Of a DNA stretch of 5,989 bases, positions 1 through 4,923 are shown piece by piece (within the stretch, counting starts at the first letter, position 1; every line of letters starts with the position of its first letter). A model generated the notes under the pieces. The model saw nothing but the letters and a program-made list of their open reading frames with translations, had not been told where the DNA came from and made no database searches. Position numbers and translations under genes: made by a program. Origin of the DNA: Oscillospiraceae bacterium (lineage in GTDB: Bacteria > Bacillota > Clostridia > Oscillospirales > Ruminococcaceae); the NCBI GenBank assembly GCA_018055565.1, contig JAGPHI010000070.1:1-5989 (forward strand). Direction: 5' to 3'.

Positions 1-219
1 AATAATCAAGGAAGGGTCCTCAAGGCGCAGCGCATCCGCCGCCTCGGTGATAATGCCGTTTGCCTTTGGCGTAAACACGCGATTGCGGCTGTTTTGGCTG
101 CGGCCCATAATAAAATAGGCGGCTACAGCATACTGCGCATCATCCGACATCCCCAGCAAAATGCCGCGCCCTGGATATTCATTCGCCTTTAAATATTCAA
201 ATAAATTTTCTGTTTTCAT
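1..219 (-). CDS. purO: IMP cyclohydrolase, PurO-like family (5' part only, 73 codons)
   Basis: This is the N-terminal 73 residues of a protein that continues past the left edge. I recognise it as the PurO-like IMP cyclohydrolase family, which closes FAICAR to IMP, the last step of de novo purine synthesis in the cytoplasm. The recognisable pieces are YPGRGI at residues 15-20 and the signature AYFIMGRSQNSRNRVF at about 34-49, followed by a TEAADAL...EDPSLII stretch. The ATG at 219 is preceded by AAAGGAAG with 9 nt spacing. It is the last gene of the visible purine operon, 49 nt after purN. Bacteria usually use bifunctional PurH for this step. The stand-alone cyclohydrolase was first described in archaea and also occurs in Clostridia, where a separate AICAR formyltransferase is expected nearby. 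The symbol purO is borrowed from the archaeal member. The catalytic C-terminal part is not visible, so family membership is well supported but activity is inferred. Confidence 0.85.
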   Translation of the reverse strand, partial: MKTENLFEYLKANEYPGRGILLGMSDDAQYAVAAYFIMGRSQNSRNRVFTPKANGIITEAADALRLEDPSLII

Positions 220-268
220 GGATGCATACTTCCTTTCGTGTTAAGCGCTTAGTGGGCAGAAATTTGCG

Positions 269-868
269 TCAAAGCTGCGCATTCTGCTCTGCCAAAAGCG
301 CCAGCGCCTTTGGCAGCAGCTGCCATTCGGCCTCTTCCATCACGCGTTTTTGCAGCGTTTCGGGCGTATCGCCCTCTTGTACCGGCACAGCCTTTTGCAA
401 AAGGATGCGGCCGCCATCGGGAATTTCGTTCACAAGATGCACTGTAGCGCCCGTTAGTGTAACGCCGCGCGCCAGCGCTGCCTCGTGCACCTTCAGCCCA
501 TAAAAGCCCGCGCCGCAAAACGCGGGTATCAAGCTTGGATGCACATTGATAATTTTATCGCGATAGGCGGCAATTACCTCGTTGCCCAATATGCACAAAA
601 AGCCCGCCAGCACCACAAGGTCGATGCGTTTTTCACGCAGCACCGCCAAAAGCGCATGGTCATATGCACGGGCATCGGCATACGCTTTGCGCGCGAGCAC
701 CGCGGTTTCAACGCCCGCGTTTTCGGCTCTTGTCAGCGCGTAGGCGTCGGCGCGGCTTGCCAGCACCAACACAATTTCGCAATTGCCAATTTCTTGCCTT
801 TGCTGCGCGTGTAAAAGCGCTTGCAAATTGGTGCCCCCGCCCGATACCAGCACAGCCACCCTCAGCAT
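269..868 (-). CDS. purN: Phosphoribosylglycinamide formyltransferase (GAR transformylase)
   Basis: The 199-aa cytoplasmic enzyme transfers a formyl group from 10-formyltetrahydrofolate to GAR, giving FGAR (step 3 of purine synthesis). The N-terminal nucleotide-binding loop [11 protein letters not shown] lies at residues 8-18. The catalytic block NVHPSLIP at 108-115 supplies Asn108 and His110, and the folate-side aspartate is Asp151 in IPDGG. These match Asn106, His108 and Asp144 of E. coli PurN. The [18 protein letters not shown] variant at 115-132 is, from family knowledge, the form common in Firmicutes. Length is normal for the family (E. coli 212 aa). The ATG overlaps the end of purM in an ATGCTGA arrangement (862-868), which implies translational coupling, and its ribosome binding site lies inside purM. 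The next gene downstream is the PurO-like cyclohydrolase. Confidence 0.95.
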   Translation of the reverse strand: MLRVAVLVSGGGTNLQALLHAQQRQEIGNCEIVLVLASRADAYALTRAENAGVETAVLARKAYADARAYDHALLAVLREKRIDLVVLAGFLCILGNEVIAAYRDKIINVHPSLIPAFCGAGFYGLKVHEAALARGVTLTGATVHLVNEIPDGGRILLQKAVPVQEGDTPETLQKRVMEEAEWQLLPKALALLAEQNAQL

Positions 869-1896
869 ACAATAACGCCCTCATCGCCGTTTGTAATCTC
901 GCCCAAAATCACGGCTTTTTCGCCCGCGGCATTTAAAATGCGCACGGCTTCATCCGCCTTGTCTGCCGGCACCACCAGCGCCATGCCCACACCCATATTA
1001 AAGGTATTAAACATATCGCGCTCGGGGATATTGCCCGCCTTTTGCAGCACAGAAAAAATGGGCAGCGTGGGGATTTTGCTTTTTTCAATTTTGGCAGCGC
1101 AGCCCTTTTTCAAAGCGCGGGGAATGTTTTCATAAAAGCCGCCGCCCGTGATATGGCTGATGGCGCGCGCAGGCACGCTTTCCAAAAGCTGCAAAACAGG
1201 CTTTACATAAATTTTGGTGGGTGTTAAAAGCGCCTCGCCGAGGCTCATGCCGAGGTCGGCATTCATGGCTTTTAAATCGGCATGTTCCACATCCAAAAGC
1301 TTGCGCACCAGCGAAAAGCCATTCGAGTGCACGCCCGAGGACGCAAGCCCGATGATCGCGTCGCCCGCTTGCATGCTATCGCCCGAAAGCATTTTGTTTT
1401 TATCCACAATGCCCGTGGTATAGCCCGCAAGGTCGTATTCGTCCACAGGGTAAAAGCCCGGCATCTCGGCAGTTTCGCCGCCAATCAGCGCCGCGCCCGC
1501 CTGCACACAGCCCTCGGCCACGCCCGCCACAATGGAGGCAATGCGTGTGGGAATGTTTTTGCCGCAGGCAATATAATCTAGGAAAAACAGCGGCTTTGCG
1601 CCACAGGTAATCACGTCGTTTACACACATGGCCACACAGTCGATACCCACGGTGTCGTGCTTGTCCATTAAAAATGCAATTTTCAGCTTGGTGCCCACAC
1701 CGTCGGTGCCCGACACAAGCACAGGCTTTGTAATGCCGGTTAAATCCAGCTCAAATGCACCGCCAAAGCCGCCGAGGCCGCCAAGCGCCCCCGCCGTCAT
1801 CGTGCGTGCCACATGCTGCTTCATCAGCTCCACGGCCTCGTATCCGGCGGTGATATCCACGCCGGCTGCCTTATAGCTTTCGGAAAAACTGTTCAT
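862..1896 (-). CDS. purM: Phosphoribosylformylglycinamidine cyclo-ligase (AIR synthetase)
   Basis: The 344-aa enzyme uses ATP to cyclise FGAM to AIR, step 5 of purine synthesis. Length matches E. coli PurM (345 aa). Visible family blocks are the glycine-rich ATP-binding segment [12 protein letters not shown] (61-72), [10 protein letters not shown] (91-100) with the conserved Asp94, [11 protein letters not shown] (139-149), [15 protein letters not shown] (185-199), [13 protein letters not shown] (248-260) and FNMGVGM (299-305). The start at 1896 is chosen because AAAGGAAAGGG sits 7 nt upstream and [15 protein letters not shown] is the normal family N-terminus. The open frame extends 25 codons further upstream, but that part is the hairpin-bearing intergenic region. 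The gene overlaps purN by 7 nt and lies about 127 nt after purF. No oddities were seen in the protein. Confidence 0.97.
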   Translation of the reverse strand: MNSFSESYKAAGVDITAGYEAVELMKQHVARTMTAGALGGLGGFGGAFELDLTGITKPVLVSGTDGVGTKLKIAFLMDKHDTVGIDCVAMCVNDVITCGAKPLFFLDYIACGKNIPTRIASIVAGVAEGCVQAGAALIGGETAEMPGFYPVDEYDLAGYTTGIVDKNKMLSGDSMQAGDAIIGLASSGVHSNGFSLVRKLLDVEHADLKAMNADLGMSLGEALLTPTKIYVKPVLQLLESVPARAISHITGGGFYENIPRALKKGCAAKIEKSKIPTLPIFSVLQKAGNIPERDMFNTFNMGVGMALVVPADKADEAVRILNAAGEKAVILGEITNGDEGVIVC

Positions 1897-2001
1897 ACTC
1901 AATCCCTTTCCTTTCTTGGAACTGTGCCATTCGGCTTTGCCGAGCGCGCGCCGCTTTGGCGCACATAGCACAATATCCGGCGTGAAAATGCAGTTTCACG
2001 C
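1896..2001 (-). repeat. Multi-hairpin intergenic element B (purF-purM gap), related to element A
   Basis: Between purF and purM the minus-strand RNA can fold as follows. A separate 8-bp hairpin (GCGTGAAA/TTTCACGC, plus-strand arms 1980-1987 and 1994-2001) comes first. A closing stem follows (TGTGC 1923-1927 with GCACA 1968-1972). It encloses hairpins GCGCC/GGCGC (1948-1952 with 1958-1962) and TCGGC-TTT-GCCGA (1931-1943). The element runs straight into TTCCAAGAAAGGAA, the purM ribosome binding site. No T-run follows the hairpins, so it is not a terminator. The same order of parts, with matching sequence, occurs before purF. It could be an RNA element affecting translation or mRNA stability, or a small dispersed repeat; its role is unknown. 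Confidence 0.6.
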
Positions 2002-2023
2002 TATTTCTTTACGTTTTGACACG

Positions 2024-3469
2024 CTAGTCGTTTTCGCTCAGCTTTTTGGCAAAGCGGCTCATGGCTTCCTTTTCGGGTGGCTGCACGGGATATTTGCCCG
2101 TAAAGCAGCCCTTGCACATCCCGCATTTGGTATTATCGGGGATTTTATCAATCGCTTCCACGCTTAAATACCCCAAGCTGTCTACGCCGATAATCTCGCG
2201 GATTTCCTCCACGGTGTGCTTATAGGCAATCAGCTTTTCGCGCGAGTCAATGTCTGTGCCAAAATAGCACGGATATAAAAACGGCGGAGAGGAAAGGCGC
2301 ATATGCACTTCGCTGGCGCCTGCCTCGCGCAGCAGCTTCACAATTTTTAAGCTTGTGGTGCCGCGCACGATAGAATCGTCCACAAGCACTACGCGTTTGC
2401 CTTTAACGGTGGCGGCAATGGGGTTTAGCTTAATGCGCACATCGTTTTCGCGCTGCTTTTGCGTGGGCGCAATAAACGTGCGCCCGATGTATTTATTTTT
2501 TAAAAAGCCGATGCCATATGGGATGCCGCTTTGCTTTGCATAGCCCAGCGCCGCGTCAAGCCCCGAATCGGGCACGCCGATAACCACATCGGCATTTACC
2601 GGATGCTCCAGCGCCAAAAACGAGCCTGCGCGCTGGCGCGCAATATGCACGGACGAGCCCTCCACCACGGAATCGGGGCGCGCAAAATATACATATTCAA
2701 AGCAGCAAAGCCCGCCGCCCTTGCCGCAATGTGTGTTGATAGATCGTATGCCGTCTGCGTCGGCCACCACCACTTCGCCGGGTGCAATATCGCGCGTGAA
2801 GGATGCGCCGATGGCATCCAGCGCGCACGATTCACTGGCAAACACCACTGCGCCGTTCATCTCGCCCATGCACAGCGGGCGAAAGCCCATTGGGTCGCGC
2901 GCGGCAATCAGCTTTTTGGGCGACATCACAATCAGCGAATACGCACCCGAAAGCTCGTTCATTGCGGCGGCCACAGCCTCTTCAATGGACGGCGTATTCA
3001 TGCGCTCGCGCGTGATGGAATAGGCAATAATTTCCGCATCGCCCGTGGAGTGAAAAATGCCGCCCGCAAGCTCGGCCTTTTCGCGCAGCTCGGGCGCGTT
3101 TGTTAAGCTGCCGTTAAAGCCCAGCGCCATCGTGCCTTTGATATGGCGCACCAAAAGCGGCTGCGCGTTGGCGCGTGTGCGCTGCGCCAGCGTTGCATAG
3201 CGGCAATGGCCAACGGCCATTTGCCCCGTGCCCAGATTTTCCAGCACGTCCTTTGAAAACACTTCGTTCACAAGGCCCATGTCGCGATGCGAATTGATAA
3301 CGCCGTTATCATTCACCGCGATGCCGCAGCTTTCTTGCCCGCGATGCTGTAACGCATATAAGCCATAATAGGTTGCCGATACCACATCGGTGCCGCCCGC
3401 GCGGTCATATATGCCAAAAACGCCGCATTCCTCGTGCAATTTCATCTCGTTAATTTCGTTCATACTCAT
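2024..3469 (-). CDS. purF: Amidophosphoribosyltransferase, Bacillus-type Fe-S form
   Basis: The 481-aa enzyme commits PRPP to purine synthesis, making phosphoribosylamine from PRPP and glutamine. It has an N-terminal Ntn-type glutaminase domain and a C-terminal phosphoribosyltransferase domain. The predicted nucleophile is Cys15 in EECGVFG, after a short propeptide that is removed. HRGQES is at 42-47, the PRPP-binding loop VVLVDDSIVRGTT at 360-372, and ARPDS at 263-267. Cysteines match the four 4Fe-4S ligands of B. subtilis PurF: Cys255 (before the FEY segment), Cys401 (YPCYFG) and the C-x2-C-x2-C group 449/452/455, of which the last two fit best. I chose the second of three close ATGs (3475, 3469, 3463) because AAAGGA is 6 nt upstream. 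The oxyanion-loop segment reads GFNGSLTNA where most relatives have HNGNL; the Asn and Gly are kept. It follows purE by 153 nt. Confidence 0.97.
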   Translation of the reverse strand: MSMNEINEMKLHEECGVFGIYDRAGGTDVVSATYYGLYALQHRGQESCGIAVNDNGVINSHRDMGLVNEVFSKDVLENLGTGQMAVGHCRYATLAQRTRANAQPLLVRHIKGTMALGFNGSLTNAPELREKAELAGGIFHSTGDAEIIAYSITRERMNTPSIEEAVAAAMNELSGAYSLIVMSPKKLIAARDPMGFRPLCMGEMNGAVVFASESCALDAIGASFTRDIAPGEVVVADADGIRSINTHCGKGGGLCCFEYVYFARPDSVVEGSSVHIARQRAGSFLALEHPVNADVVIGVPDSGLDAALGYAKQSGIPYGIGFLKNKYIGRTFIAPTQKQRENDVRIKLNPIAATVKGKRVVLVDDSIVRGTTSLKIVKLLREAGASEVHMRLSSPPFLYPCYFGTDIDSREKLIAYKHTVEEIREIIGVDSLGYLSVEAIDKIPDNTKCGMCKGCFTGKYPVQPPEKEAMSRFAKKLSEND

Positions 3470-3478
3470 GGCCATTCC
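3470..3478 (-). promoter_or_regulatory. purF ribosome binding site that decides the start
   Basis: On the minus strand AAAGAAAGGAATGGCC precedes ATG-AGT-ATG. The AAAGGA core abuts the first ATG (3475), is 6 nt from the second (3469) and 12 nt from the third (3463). Only the second has ordinary spacing. All three choices give a short propeptide before the EECGVFG cysteine, so the mature enzyme would be the same. Confidence 0.6.
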
Positions 3479-3595
3479 TTTCTTTTGGAATTGTGCAACA
3501 GCATTAGAATCATGCTGTATTCGGCATAGCCGAATGCGCGCTGCTCCGGCGCGCAAGGCACAAAACCCAGTTTTGAAAGATTATCTTTCAAACTG
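3475..3595 (-). repeat. Multi-hairpin intergenic element A (purE-purF gap), related to element B
   Basis: In minus-strand order the purE-purF gap holds the following parts. First is a bulged 11-bp hairpin (arms 3568-3579 and 3585-3595). A closing stem TTGTGC/GCACAA follows (3491-3496 with 3558-3563). It encloses three hairpins: GCGCGC/GCGCGC (3536-3541, 3549-3554), ATTCGGC-ATA-GCCGAAT (3519-3535) and ACAGCAT/ATGCTGT (3498-3504, 3512-3518). The purF ribosome binding site (TTCCAAAAGAAAGGA) comes next. Apart from the extra ACAGCAT hairpin, this matches element B before purM in order and sequence. Terminator-type T-runs are absent. It is either a structured RNA element placed before ribosome binding sites or a repeat that has spread within the operon. 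Confidence 0.6.
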
Positions 3596-3622
3596 TACAT
3601 CCACTTTTTTTATCAATATTCA

Positions 3623-4120
3623 TTATAAAGCCGCAATTTCGTTTGCAAGCGCCGCATCCTTTGCAGCTACAGCCGCCGCCATCTCCACGCGCTCGGCATC
3701 CAGCTTTGCCGCCAAAGCGTCATCATTTACTGCCAATATCTGCGCCGCCAGCACAGCCGCGTTTTTTGCACCGTTAATGGCAACCGTGGCAACCGGAATG
3801 CCCGCAGGCATCTGCACGGTAGCCAAAAGCGCGTCCAGCCCGTCCATTGCGCCGCCTTTCATCGGGATGCCGATAACAGGCAAGGTTGTATTTGCCGCCA
3901 CAGCACCCGCCAAATGCGCCGCCATGCCCGCCGCACAAAGCAAAACGCCAAAGCCGTTTGCCCGCGCGCTTTGCGCAAATTGCGATGCCGCCTGCGGTGT
4001 GCGATGTGCGCTAAGTACATGTGCTTCAAACGCAATGCCATATGCCTTTAGCACTACGGCTGCGCCCTTTACTACGGGCCAATCGCTGTCGCTGCCCATT
4101 AAAATTGCCACTTTTTTCAT
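3623..4120 (-). CDS. purE: 5-(carboxyamino)imidazole ribonucleotide mutase (PurE)
   Basis: The 165-aa enzyme (E. coli PurE 169 aa) moves the carboxyl group of N5-CAIR to carbon to form CAIR, step 6 of purine synthesis in bacteria. Seen in the sequence: the phosphate/ribose loop GSDSDW (9-14), SAHRTP (37-42) with the conserved His39, [10 protein letters not shown] (63-72) with His69, VIGIPM (82-87), and a conserved tail segment [21 protein letters not shown] (109-129). The SAHRTP form points to class I PurE, which needs N5-CAIR made by PurK; no purK is in the window. The ATG at 4120 is preceded by AAAGGATGG. The last 25 residues are Ala-rich and not distinctive. It is the first gene of the operon and lies 34 nt after a leader terminator, so it is probably controlled by attenuation. 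purC, often next to purE, is absent here. Confidence 0.95.
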   Translation of the reverse strand: MKKVAILMGSDSDWPVVKGAAVVLKAYGIAFEAHVLSAHRTPQAASQFAQSARANGFGVLLCAAGMAAHLAGAVAANTTLPVIGIPMKGGAMDGLDALLATVQMPAGIPVATVAINGAKNAAVLAAQILAVNDDALAAKLDAERVEMAAAVAAKDAALANEIAAL

Positions 4121-4151
4121 CTGTTCGCCATCCTTTTCGTTGATCGTTACC

Positions 4152-4189
4152 CCAAACAAAAAACCATGCTGCCTATAGTTGCAGCATGG
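4152..4189 (-). terminator. Intrinsic terminator in the purE leader (attenuator)
   Basis: On the minus strand, CCATGCTGC (4189-4181), an 8-nt loop and GCAGCATGG (4172-4164) form a perfect 9-bp stem. TTTTTTGTTT (4163-4154) follows at once. This is a textbook intrinsic terminator for minus-strand transcription only. No minus-strand gene is recognisable upstream in the window, and purE starts 34 nt downstream. It therefore most likely acts as a regulated leader terminator for the purine operon. No perfect antiterminator was found by eye. Confidence 0.85.
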
Positions 4190-4432
4190 CCTTAGGTGTT
4201 TTTTGTACAATGATACACTGCGTGGCGTTTGTCGTGCGCCAAGCCGTATACAAGAAAACTCGCAAACGCACCTTGCGTTTTAACGGCACTTCGCCCGTTA
4301 AGCGCATGCACATCTTGCGTTTTTGCGGCAGCGGCACATTGCCCGCCTGTAGAAATTGCGCTTTGAAACGGCATGCCCTGCCACCCCCTCTTATTCTTGC
4401 ATCGTATATCCGTGGCAAAGCCACCTGCCATT
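4190..4432 (-). ncRNA. Structured, hairpin-rich purE leader of unknown class
   Basis: This stretch lies between the possible purE promoter and the leader terminator and has no supportable gene. On the minus strand it can form GTGGC-TTT-GCCAC (4412-4424), GGCA-ATG-TGCC (4333-4343), TTAACGG/CCGTTAA (4280-4286 with 4295-4301) and AAACGCA-AGG-TGCGTTT (4264-4280, sharing one base with the previous stem). Purine, PRPP/ykkC and ZTP riboswitch cores and a T-box were looked for and not recognised. It is either an undescribed regulatory leader RNA or a repeat element. Two unsupported open frames cross it, one of which ends 2 nt before the terminator stem. Confidence 0.4.
4268..4345. repeat. Imperfect tandem duplication in the purE leader
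   Basis: On the plus strand, 4268-4297 and 4308-4345 share the order GCAC, CTTGCGTTTT, CGGCA, CAyTT/CATTG and CCCG. Each block recurs with small insertions in the second copy. The 10-base word CTTGCGTTTT is identical in both (4272-4281 and 4314-4323). The copies probably came from a local duplication and each contributes to a hairpin. Confidence 0.5.
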
Positions 4433-4452
4433 TCGTAAAACTGTTTTACGAA
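4432..4452. promoter_or_regulatory. Perfect 9-bp inverted repeat, candidate operator or 5' hairpin
   Basis: TTCGTAAAA-CTG-TTTTACGAA is a perfect inverted repeat with a 3-nt spacer. It lies just downstream of the candidate purE -10, so it is placed either for a repressor dimer or as the first hairpin of the purE mRNA. It contains CGAA half-sites reminiscent of the B. subtilis PurR box core, but the spacing differs from the known PurBox pair, so that assignment is not claimed. Confidence 0.4.
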
Positions 4453-4466
4453 CGCGATACTATAAT

Positions 4467-4493
4467 ATTATAGTGTTTCGCCGATAAAAGCAA
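4467..4493 (-). promoter_or_regulatory. Possible purE operon promoter
   Basis: On the minus strand a perfect -10 TATAAT (4472-4467) lies within the 16-bp perfect palindrome ACTATAATATTATAGT (4459-4474). The best -35 is TTGCTT (4493-4488) with a short 15-bp spacer. A start near 4460 would give a leader of about 340 nt that includes the terminator. The -10 is strong and the -35 weak. The palindrome also offers TATAAT on the plus strand, but with no -35. Confidence 0.4.
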
Positions 4494-4522
4494 TGGCTTT
4501 TGCCCCTTTCGCATATTTTCAG

Positions 4523-4551
4523 TGAAAGGCACAAGAAAGGCAATTTTGTGC
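4523..4551. repeat. Short direct and inverted repeats between the divergent promoters
   Basis: GAAAGGCA occurs twice in 19 nt (4524-4531, 4535-4542). GCACAA (4529-4534) and TTGTGC (4546-4551) form an inverted repeat around the second copy. This lies about 85 nt upstream of the aro promoter -35. It may be a protein-binding site or chance; the rest of 4494-4633 holds nothing I can name. Confidence 0.25.
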
Positions 4552-4633
4552 GGCGGCTTTTTCGTCATAATAAGCGATAGTAATACCAGTGCGGCGCATT
4601 TGGCACTTTGCAAGGCGGGCATTACAGTTTTGC

Positions 4634-4662
4634 TTGACATTTACGAAAAATCGGGCTATACT
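4634..4662 (+). promoter_or_regulatory. Near-consensus sigma-A promoter of the DAHP synthase transcript
   Basis: The -35 TTGACA (4634-4639) is perfect. It is followed by a 17-bp spacer and the -10 TATACT (4657-4662), one mismatch from TATAAT. Transcription should begin near 4669, giving a leader of about 255 nt before aroF that contains the leader peptide and the attenuator. A small GTGGC/GCCAC hairpin (4680-4698) lies at the 5' end of the transcript. Confidence 0.82.
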
Positions 4663-4717
4663 GATAAAAATTTATTTTTGTGGCGTCCAAATTGCCACAA
4701 TAGGAAATGGAATTTTT

Positions 4718-4819
4718 ATGAGCCGTATTGCAAACACAAGCTATCAATATTTCTTTTGCTTTACCTATTATTATGGTAAGGCCTTGTTTGCATGTAGAAA
4801 CGGTGCTGCCGAACAGTAG
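4718..4819 (+). CDS. Aromatic-rich leader peptide (33 aa), attenuator control peptide
   Basis: The small reading frame begins at ATG 4718 after AGGAAATGGA (4702-4711) and ends at TAG 4817-4819. Residues 9-19 read YQYFFCFTYYY: five Tyr and three Phe in eleven positions, including three consecutive TAT codons (4766-4774). It lies between a strong promoter and an intrinsic terminator in front of DAHP synthase, the entry enzyme for Tyr, Phe and Trp synthesis. By analogy with the pheA, pheST and trp leader peptides, ribosomes would stall here when charged Tyr- or Phe-tRNA is scarce. There is no Trp codon, so the signal is Tyr/Phe. The codons after the core (GKALFACRNGAAEQ) overlap the candidate antiterminator segment. 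The spacing from AGGA to ATG is somewhat long (12 nt). The function is inferred from composition and position. Confidence 0.78.
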   Translation: MSRIANTSYQYFFCFTYYYGKALFACRNGAAEQ

Positions 4820-4860
4820 AAAGCAGCTTTTTGAAGGAAATTCAAGGCCGATTCACTTGC
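4790..4860 (+). promoter_or_regulatory. Candidate antiterminator pairing
   Basis: GCATGTAGAAACGG (4790-4803) can pair with CCGATTCACTTGC (4848-4860), the 5' arm of the terminator, making 11 pairs with two mismatches and one bulged A. A ribosome stalled on the Tyr codons (to 4774) would leave 4790-4803 free, favouring this pairing and read-through. A ribosome at the stop codon (4817) would cover it, letting the terminator form. A second option, GGCCTTG (4780-4786) with CAAGGCC (4843-4849), competes for the same arm. I found no clear protecting hairpin for the untranslated state. Confidence 0.58.
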
Positions 4861-4887
4861 AAAGCAGGTGTATCGGCCTTTTGTTTT
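4843..4887 (+). terminator. Intrinsic terminator in the aroF leader (attenuator)
   Basis: AAGGCCGAT (4844-4852) pairs with ATCGGCCTT (4872-4880). After one T-T mismatch the stem continues with CAC/GTG and TTGC/GCAG around an AAA loop, about 16 pairs in all. TTTTGTTTT (4879-4887) overlaps the end of the 3' arm and follows it. It lies 24 nt after the leader-peptide stop and 37 nt before the aroF start, the expected place for a transcription attenuator. Confidence 0.88.
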
Positions 4888-4923
4888 ATTGCGCAATTTG
4901 ATTATATTTTGGAGGAAGAACAT

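Noticed and set aside
242..251. TAAGCGCTTA palindrome between purN and the PurO-like gene
   Set aside because: It is only a 10-bp self-complementary word in a 49-nt gap, with no T-run and no copies nearby; too short to interpret.
4173..4431. Two overlapping minus-strand reading frames (79 and 83 codons) in the purE leader, one ending 2 nt before the terminator stem
   Set aside because: Neither has a Shine-Dalgarno sequence, their composition is that of GC-rich hairpin DNA read in any frame, and no family is recognisable. They are described as leader RNA instead.
4190..4460. Purine, PRPP (ykkC-type) or ZTP riboswitch in the purE leader
   Set aside because: The conserved cores I know for these classes were not seen on the minus strand. 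A CCCGCCTG word on the plus strand resembles part of the ZTP core but is on the wrong strand and lacks its partners.
4446..4779. Small frames in the divergent region (64 codons on minus, 85 codons on plus)
   Set aside because: They lack ribosome binding sites, and the plus-strand one runs through the aro promoter in a different frame from the leader peptide.
4831..4923. Upstream extension of aroF by 31 codons
   Set aside because: The extra codons are the attenuator terminator, and the ATG at 4924 has GGAGG with good spacing and matches the family N-terminus.
4669..4923. T-box leader for aroF
   Set aside because: No T-box antiterminator consensus or specifier-loop arrangement could be found; the aromatic-rich reading frame explains the region better.
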